DNA of 64,000 nucleotides, taken from assembly GCF_040954835.1 (NCBI RefSeq), contig NC_090717.1:248001-312000 (forward strand), read 5' to 3'. The stretch comes from Lepisosteus oculatus (Eukaryota; Chordata; Actinopteri; Semionotiformes; Lepisosteidae). Every line of letters begins with the position of its first letter. The stretch's first letter is position 1. Of the stretch, positions 57,101 to 64,000 are shown one piece after another. The notes beneath the pieces are model-generated. The model saw nothing but the letters and a program-made list of their open reading frames with translations. It had not been told where the DNA came from and ran no database searches. The translations under genes and the position numbers were made by a program.

Positions 57101-58440
57101 TCCCTTCACTCACTATGAACCCATGACCAGCGGTGTCTCCTGTCCCTTCACTCACTATGAACCCATGACCAGCGGTGTCTCCTGTCCCTTCATTCACTCG
57201 AACCCATGACCAGCGGTGTCTCCTGTCCCTTCACTCACTATGAACCCATGACCAGCGGTGTCTCCTGTCCCTTCACTCACTATGAACCCATCACCAGCGG
57301 TGTCTCCTGTCCCTTCATTCACTCGAACCCATGACCAGCGGTGTCTCCTGTCCCTTCACTCACTATGAACCCATGACCAGCGGTGTCTCCTGTCCCTTCA
57401 CTCACTATGAACCCATGACCAGCGGTGTCTCCTGTCCCTTCACTCACTATGAACCCATGACCAGCGGTGTCTCCTGTCCCTTCACTCACTATGAACCCAT
57501 GACCAGCGGTGTCTCCTGTCCCTTCATTCACTCGAACCCATGACCAGCGGTGTCTCCTGTCCCTTCACTCACTATGAACCCATGACCAGCGGTGTCTCCT
57601 GTCCCTTCATTCACTCGAACCCATGACCAGCGGTGTCTCCTGTCCCTTCACTCACTATGAACCCATGACCAGCGGTGTCTCCTGTCCCTTCACTCACTAT
57701 GAACCCATGACCAGCGGTGTCTCCTGTCCCTTCACTCACTATGAACCCATCACCAGCGGTGTCTCCTGTCCCTTCACTCACTATGAACCCATGACCAGCG
57801 GTGTCTCCTGTCCCTTCACTCACTATGAACCCATGACCAGCGGTGTCTCCTGTCCCTTCACTCACTATGAACCCATGACCAGCGGTGTCTCCTGTCCCTT
57901 CACTCACTATGAACCCATGACCAGCGGTGTCTCCTGTCCCTTCACTCACTGTGAACCCATGACCAGCGGTGTCTCCTGTCCCTTCATTCACTCGAACCCA
58001 TGACCAGCGGTGTCTCCTGTCCCTTCACTCACTATGAACCCATGACCAGCGGTGTCTCCTGTCCCTTCACTCACTATGAACCCATGACCAGCGGTGTCTC
58101 CTGTCCCTTCACTCACTGTGAACCCATGACCAGCGGTGTCTCCTGTCCCTTCATTCACTCGAACCCATGACCAGCGGTGTCTCCTGTCCCTTCACTCACT
58201 ATGAACCCATGACCAGCGGTGTCTCCTGTCCCTTCACTCACTATGAACCCATGACCAGCGGTGTCTCCTGTCCCTTCACTCACTATGAACCCATCACCAG
58301 CGGTGTCTCCTGTCCCTTCACTCACTATGAACCCATGACCAGCGGTGTCTCCTGTCCCTTCACTCACTATGAACCCATGACCAGCGGTGTCTCCTGTCCC
58401 TTCACTCACTATGAACCCATGACCAGCGGTGTCTTCTGTC
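54120..58440. repeat. 4.3-kb minisatellite of 41/42-bp units
   Basis: About 100 head-to-tail copies of a unit containing ATGACCAGCGGTGTCTCCTG and TCCCTTCACTCACTATGAAC. Two length classes mix: a 42-bp form with CACTATGAACCC and a 41-bp form with CACTCGAACCC. Runs of 42-mers stay open on both strands (14-residue repeat on each), and each 41-mer shifts the frame. Copies differ by a few bases, so the array has been recently homogenised. No start, splice or domain evidence for coding. Confidence 0.96.
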
Positions 58441-59907
58441 CCCTCGCTCTGAGACACTGTCCCTGGAGTGGACTGCATGTCCTGCACTGAAGCGGCAATG
58501 TAAAACACTGAGCAGTGCCAAGCTCTTCCCTGATGTCCAGGAGCCCCTCGGAGGGTGGTCTGCTTGTAGGTGTGCGGACCGTTCTGCTTCGGTGTCTTAT
58601 GGACCTCACACCAACCGAACGCCCCCTGTGGAAAGGCGCTATATAATTGTGACTTATTGAGTTCAGTTTCCTGAACTTTACTGACATGCTGCCCCACGAT
58701 TACAGTGAAGAGCTGGATCAATCGCTCCATATTCAGACCAACTGCAAATTCAGAAGTTTAGAAACACCAGCCCTCTGCACAAGCCTGCTTGTGTCTGCTC
58801 TGTTTTGTGCTTGGTGTTGTGTCCTTCTGAACTAGGTCATCCTAGCAGAAACTGTAGGCTCAGGGCTCAGCCACGCAGCACAGAATCTTCTCTTCCAGCA
58901 GCACAGAGAGAATGTGAACCGGTCAGGAGCTGCAGAGGAGGAAGATCGGCTTCATCTGAAACTATAAACAGAAAAGAATAAGGAAGAAACCCCCAGATTC
59001 ATGACTTTCGCTGGGGTTCAGTGATTCTGTGCATTTAGTTGACAGTGGCTCTTTCAGTTACTGTCAGTACAGCTGGACACGTATTCAAATGTTTATTTCT
59101 AGATGATTTACGGCGAGTTCTTCCTGAACAAGGGAGGAACCGACCCGTTTATCTCCGTGCTGAACACGGAGCCCCTGTTTTCAGTCCTTTACAGACACAC
59201 AGGACAGGACGCGAAACGGACTTCAGCTGTGTGCAAATCTACAAGCAGAGTTCCGGGCTCACTTTCATTACCATCCTAATGAAAAACAGAGTGAACTACC
59301 GCAGTGTGCAGGATTAATACTGTAGGTGTTTTATGTGGTTCCTGTTCAACTGCACAACATAGAAAGAAACCACATCACGGGCACGCCGCCGTCAGCGACG
59401 GGCGCGCCCCCGCAGCTGTTGTGCTGTTCTCTGAAGAACGAAGAGGGCGACAGGCGCGCTCCCCGTGCGCGTCCACCCCGCTACCTCTCGGCCATTGAAA
59501 ACAAAGCTCTCTGCGCGGCTCCCATTACAGCTGAGGCTCTGGGTGCGACAGATCCCCAAAGTAACCCCGAGCAGTGACCGTTCAACATGGGTCTACATTG
59601 GTGCTAGAAGCCCGGCACCTCGGGGCCTGCCTGGAGGCGAACAGACTGCAGGACACTCCCGAAATTCACAGAGAAAAGGGTTATTTTCCGGAGGAGGAGG
59701 GGGGACGGGTGTTATTATAATCGTCGCTCCGCGGTTGAAGGCGAGAGATCCACCGCCATGTTGTTGTCGAGGAGCAGCGGGCAGTGAGGAGCGACCCCGG
59801 GATCAAGCTCGTGTTTTGGGGGTCGGAAGACGGCTCTCATCCTGCCCTTCCCCGTGAGAGAAGGGACCCCGGATTCGCGCTGCGGTCGGAGCCCAGCTTG
59901 TGGCGAC
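58441..59907 (+). promoter_or_regulatory. sppl3: sppl3 upstream region and 5' UTR
   Basis: 58441-59350 is non-coding with no named element. From about 59380 the sequence becomes CpG-rich, and this continues through exon 1, as expected for a housekeeping promoter. CCATTGAAA near 59492 and GC-rich tracts are present, but no TATA box. Transcription start not determinable. Confidence 0.45.
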
Positions 59908-59930
59908 ATGGCGGAGCAGGGCTACTCCTG
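59908..59930 (+). CDS. sppl3: Signal peptide peptidase-like 3, exon 1 (start of gene)
   Basis: SPPL3 is a multipass GxGD intramembrane aspartyl protease of the Golgi that sheds glycosyltransferases. Only the first coding exon is here: ATG at 59908, coding MAEQGYS and two bases of the Trp codon, then a perfect donor GTGAGT at 59931. Human SPPL3 begins MAEQTYSW with its exon 1 ending at the same place. Support comes from this short match, the CpG-rich setting and the position next to hnf1a. The remaining exons lie past 64000; SPPL3 has a very long first intron in mammals. Confidence 0.85.
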
Positions 59931-61599
59931 GTGAGTGCGCAGATCGCCGGCCGCTCCGGGGGTGTCGTGTGGGGGTGGGCTGCGGACTCGGGGTCCCGGG
60001 GCGAGCGGCGGGCTGGGCGGCTGTCCCGGGACGCGGGTTGGTGCCGGGGGTCCCGGCGGCAAGCCCACCTGTGCGTGTGTGTGTGTGTGGGGGGTGAGCT
60101 GCCCCCTACCTGTGTGAGGTCACTGGCCGGGGAGACGGGGGGTAACCCCACGGTCGCCCCGGGGTTCGGCGCCCGCGCTCTTCCGGCTGCGGGGTAGCCG
60201 GCCACAGCCGCCGGGGGGCCGGGCGGAGCGGGGATCCCCGCCGCGGTGCTGGACCCGAGAGCGCGTCGCGCCTCGGGCCTGCGGGTGTGGGGTGCGTGGG
60301 GTGCGGGTACCGAGCAGCGGCTCCGCCAGCCTGCGCGCAGTGCGAGGGGGACGGTGGCCGGTGCCGCAGCCCCGGGGCCGCAGGCCGTCCGGTCCTCGGC
60401 GCAGAGTAGCAAACGGCGCCGGGTCTTGGAGCTCTTACGCCGGGTGACGGCGGATAGCAGAACCGGAGGCTCGGTTCGTGGTGCAGGACGTACAGGGACC
60501 CGGCTGGAGGTTGGGCCCTGTAGACCTAGCGACAGCCTCTCGGTTCGTTTTTGGTTGTGTTCGGTGCTGGTTCTAGTTCAGCTAATTCCACACGTTCAGC
60601 GGTCCCCTGTGTGAGACCGTCCTGATGCTGTGTCCTTGTATGGGTCAGCGCAGCTCGGACCGGACCGGGTCTGCCTTGGTGAGGACAGCTGTTGAAGAGC
60701 AGGCAGGAGTCTGGGTGAAGTGTGACTGTTGGACCTTACAGGCGAGAGGAGAAACAGTCGGGGTATCTGGACTAGGTGGCCTCTAGTTCCCAGTTGATCT
60801 GGGCAGCTCCTCCAGTCCTTTCTTATACTCTTATTCAGGCTAACTTATACAAAAACGAGGCTGGGCAGCTTGGTCCACACTCCTGCACCTCTCTGCGTAA
60901 AGAAGAGCCTTGTGTTCTCAGTTTTAAACACGCTACTCTGTAGTTCCTACTTGTGGCCCCTAGTTTGCTTGTTCGGAAGGAGTCCGCTGGCTTGCTTTTG
61001 AGGATTTGGATCGGATCTCCCTGTACTTTTTTCTGTGCAGGACGATCGAGTTTTAGTTCCTTTATCCTGTGTTTCAGATCTGGGGTCATATCTGTGCTCT
61101 GCTCTGGTCCGGAGTATTAATGTAAACACGAGGAGCTTCTTCAGCTCAGTGTTTCCCATCGTGTGTCTGTAGTGTGTTTTCACTCCTGTGAGTAAACTCC
61201 GCACTTGTCTGCTGTAAATGTCATCTGCCAGGAGATTGTTCAGTCCTGAATCTGGTCCCAATCTTTCTGAATGTCTGTGCAGACTCTGCAGTGTTTGCTA
61301 AGTGCCCCAGTTTGATTTCATTTGCACACTTGATTAGTTTACCAACTGTCCCAGAACTGAGATCATTGGTCTAAATTGGGAAGGGCAGTGGTCCAGGTAC
61401 AGACTCCTGTGGTACCACACTAACTCCACCATTCCAGATTCAGGAATCCTTTATATCTGTTAATGCCATCTTAATCCAAGGGAAAACAGTACCATGACCA
61501 AATAATTTTCTAAATCCATACTGACTGTTTCCTAGAATCCCGTTGCCACTCAGGATCCTCTGGTTTAGTTCTCATTATAGATTCCACAGCTGTGTGAGT

Positions 61600-61915
61600 G
61601 TGTGAGGGTCAGTGGGCCCAGGTGTCCAGTGTGTGAGTAACAGACATGAGTCTCACTGGTCTGGAGTGACTGGGGTCAGTGGGCCCAGGTGTCCAGTGTG
61701 TGAGTTACAGACATGAGTCTCACTGGTCTGGGGTGACTGGAGTCAGTGGTCCCAGGTGTCCAGTGTGTGAGTAACAGACATGAGTCTCACTGGTCTGGAG
61801 TGACTGGGGTCAGTGGGCCCAGGTGTCCAGTGTGTGAGTAACAGACATGAGTGTCACTGGTCTGGAGTGACTGGGGTCAGTGTCCCCAGTTGTCCAGTAA
61901 CAGACATTAGACTTG
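61600..61915. repeat. 67-bp tandem repeat in sppl3 intron 1
   Basis: About four and a half copies of a 67-bp unit containing GTGTGAGTAACAGACATGAG and CAGTGGGCCCAGGTGTCC. Confidence 0.9.
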
Positions 61916-62394
61916 TTTTCTTTCTCCTTGTATTTCTAACAGATGTATAAACTGCTTTTGTTTTGTTTGGTCTGTCTTGACTGTTTGAAAAGATCAGAGA
62001 GACTGGAGAGAAAACCTGTGTTGCTCTTTTCCAGTAGTGTGTTTCTGTTGGAGAGTCTTCCTGCTGTACCGGGTCAGAACCACAGCTGTCTGATCCAGCC
62101 CAGGGTTTACAGTACAAATCTCTTATACACATTGTGGTGCTGCAGCAGAAACCCAGAGTTAATACTGTCTTCCCTCCACATGCCTGCCTGGGCAGAGTTA
62201 CTCAGTAATAGGCTGCAAGCCTACAAACCTCAGCACCTGCTTCTTTCTCTGGTACTGGAGCCCCAGAGTTCCCAGGGGTCACAGTAAGACCTGAAGTGGA
62301 CTGGACAGCTCTGCAGCAGGAGTCTACTGTAGTCCTGTTTAGCTGTACTGTACTCCGTGCAGTATGAGTTTCACAGGCGCATCTTGTTGGGTCG

Positions 62395-62735
62395 TAATAA
62401 TAATACTTTTATTATTATTCTTCCTTAAACTTATATAGCGCTTTTCTGGACACTCCACTCAAGCACTTTACAGGTAATGGGGATCCCCTCCACCAGCACC
62501 AGTGTGCAGCCCCACCTGGATGATGCATCAGTCCTCTCCCCACACACCAGCTCTCAGTGGGGAGGAGAGCAGAGTGATGGAGCCAGTTCAGAGATGGGGA
62601 TTATTAGGAGGCCATGACTGGTAAAGGCCAGGGGATAATGTGGCCAGGACTCCGGGGTAACACCCCTACTCTTTTTGAGAAATACCTGGGATTTTAAATG
62701 ACCACGGAGAATCAGGACCTCGGTTTTCCACATCA
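62395..62735 (-). mobile_element. 5S-type SINE, head missing
   Basis: Left end has a TAA/TTA tail and TTATATAGCGCTTTTCTGGA, then the shared SINE body; it stops before the 5S-like head at about 62735. A 5'-truncated or deleted relative of the copies at 6734, 32705 and 39119, more diverged than those. Confidence 0.8.
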
Positions 62736-63439
62736 TCTGAAAATAGGTGCTCAGAAACACAACTCCGGCAGTCATCAGCCTTCACTCTTCAGAAAGCCCA
62801 GACGAGACCCAGGCCGTCTCCGCGGGCTGAGCAGCCTGTGTAATTGCAGGTCCTGGTGCTCCGGGCCGGAGACGGGGCGTGTGGGCACAATTACAGGCCC
62901 TGCGTGTTTGTTGTTCTCCTCCGTGTCGCCACCCTTAGGAGCGCAGCCAAGGTGTCTTCAGGAAGCCGGGAGACAGGAAATTACAGTTGGGACACGCTGC
63001 AGCTGGGGAGACGCCTCGAACCCGGGACTGTGCCTGCACTAGACTGACCGGGGGGGTGCTTTACAGTCAGAGTGCTGTCTTTGTGGATTTAATCCTTCAG
63101 GGAAACGAATCGGACTCCTGATGCCCAGCAGTCCGGTCCACTCCAGGCTGTGGTGTGAGCTGCAGTCTGTGGGTAGCAGACATCTTTGTACAAATTGCAC
63201 TGAAGAAACAGTTTTGAAAATTCCTTCCTGGTACAGTGGTTTTGAGGACATCTCAAAGCAGCAGGCTTGAAGTCTTCAGGTCCTGTACAGGAGGCCTGGA
63301 GAGGATCAGCCTGCTGTACACCAGGAGTGTGGTCTGGGTTAGGAAATTCTGTGTGATTTAACGCACCTGATTAAGCATCACAGTTCTGTGAGGAAAGCAT
63401 CCCAACATGCAACAGAAGAATGTTGAGCTCTGCTCTCTC

Positions 63440-63605
63440 CTGCCTGCCCCGTGTGTGCAGGAGCTCAAGGGCGCCCCTTGGAGACCGGAGATGGAGCTGA
63501 GCTCTCCTCTCTCCTGCCTGCCCCGTGTGTGCAGGAGCTCAAGGGCGCCCCCTGGAGACCAGAGATGGAGCTGAGCTCTCCTCTCTCCTGCCTGCCCCAG
63601 GGTGC
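63440..63605. repeat. 74-bp tandem repeat in sppl3 intron 1
   Basis: About two and a quarter copies of a roughly 74-bp unit containing CAGGAGCTCAAGGGCGCCCC and GAGATGGAGCTGAGCTCTCC. Confidence 0.85.
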
Positions 63606-64000
63606 CGCCCTGGGGTGCCGCCCTGGTGTCTGCCCCAGAAAGTCTCCGGGGATATTCTGGCCCAGAAAGCTGGATAAAGGAAGCTCCTGACCTCCCCGAG
63701 CTTCGCTCCCGTCGCTCCCTGAGCCTTCAGCTTCCTCTTTCTCCCATTCAGCCTCGTCCAGGCTGGCCGTGCTCCTGCCAAGTGGGGATCAGGGACTGGG
63801 GTGCCTCTCTGTGCTCTCTGGGCCCGATCGCTGTGAGGCTCAGACACCCCTCTGGGCCCGATCACTGTGAGGCTCAGACACACCCAGAGCTCAGCGACTG
63901 ATCTGAAACTGTGGTTCATGTGCCTCCCTGCTGCGGCTCCCTGTGGGTCCCAGAATGAAACTTGAACCCTCCATCGGTGCCTGCGTGTCGTTTGTGCTGT

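Larger units (their letters stand above)
59931..64000 (+). other. sppl3: sppl3 intron 1 (partial)
   Basis: GC-rich to about 60550, then ordinary sequence. 60820-61580 looks like an old interspersed repeat that shares words with 53800-54075. A 67-bp tandem repeat, a SINE piece and a small 74-bp repeat are listed separately. No further exon was found. Confidence 0.6.

Noticed and set aside
54120-58440. CRISPR array
   Set aside because: Units are contiguous with no unique spacers, and the DNA is vertebrate.
54776-58730. Open frames on both strands encoding 14-residue repeats
   Set aside because: The unit is 42 bp, so both strands stay open by arithmetic; 41-bp copies break the frames throughout.

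Overview
This is vertebrate nuclear DNA: short exons with GT/AG introns, CpG-rich first exons, poly(A) signals, and non-LTR retrotransposons and SINEs typical of fish genomes. Six protein-coding genes can be recognised. In order: cabp1 (+, 3' part), mlec (+), unc119b (+), custos (+, the C12orf43 orthologue), hnf1a (-), and exon 1 of sppl3 (+). They form one conserved neighbourhood matching human 12q24.31. Each gene occurs once, and 5S-rRNA-headed SINEs and Rex1/L2/Tc1-type repeats are present. I infer a ray-finned fish, plausibly a non-teleost such as a gar or relative; species identity is not proven by the sequence.

Layout: 1-6.4 kb is the end of cabp1, an EF-hand Ca2+ sensor, preceded by a 24-bp minisatellite. 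6.4-10.3 kb is repeat-rich DNA leading into the mlec promoter. 10.3-14 kb is mlec, the ER lectin malectin. 15-17 kb holds two minisatellites. 17.5-27.1 kb is unc119b, a lipid-binding ciliary cargo carrier, whose intron 4 carries nested LINEs and a deleted Tc1/mariner element. 27.7-31.2 kb is a LINE split by a solo LTR. 31.5-41.7 kb is custos, with a 7.9-kb intron full of nested retroelements. 41.7-49.2 kb is hnf1a on the minus strand, tail-to-tail with custos. 50.2-52.7 kb is a 5'-truncated L2 element. 54.1-58.4 kb is a 4.3-kb array of a 41/42-bp unit. 59.9 kb onward is sppl3 exon 1 and the start of its first intron.

mlec, unc119b, custos and hnf1a were rebuilt exon by exon with consistent splice phases, giving 285, 251, 272 and about 590 residues. 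One hnf1a junction (exon 4/5) lacks a normal donor. Compared with human, the custos-hnf1a-sppl3 block is inverted and acads is missing from its expected place. Minisatellites are unusually dense and often touch splice sites. Nearly all the other long open frames are shadows of these arrays. The genes are unrelated in function; they are linked by conserved position, not by a shared pathway. I see no novel gene system in this window.
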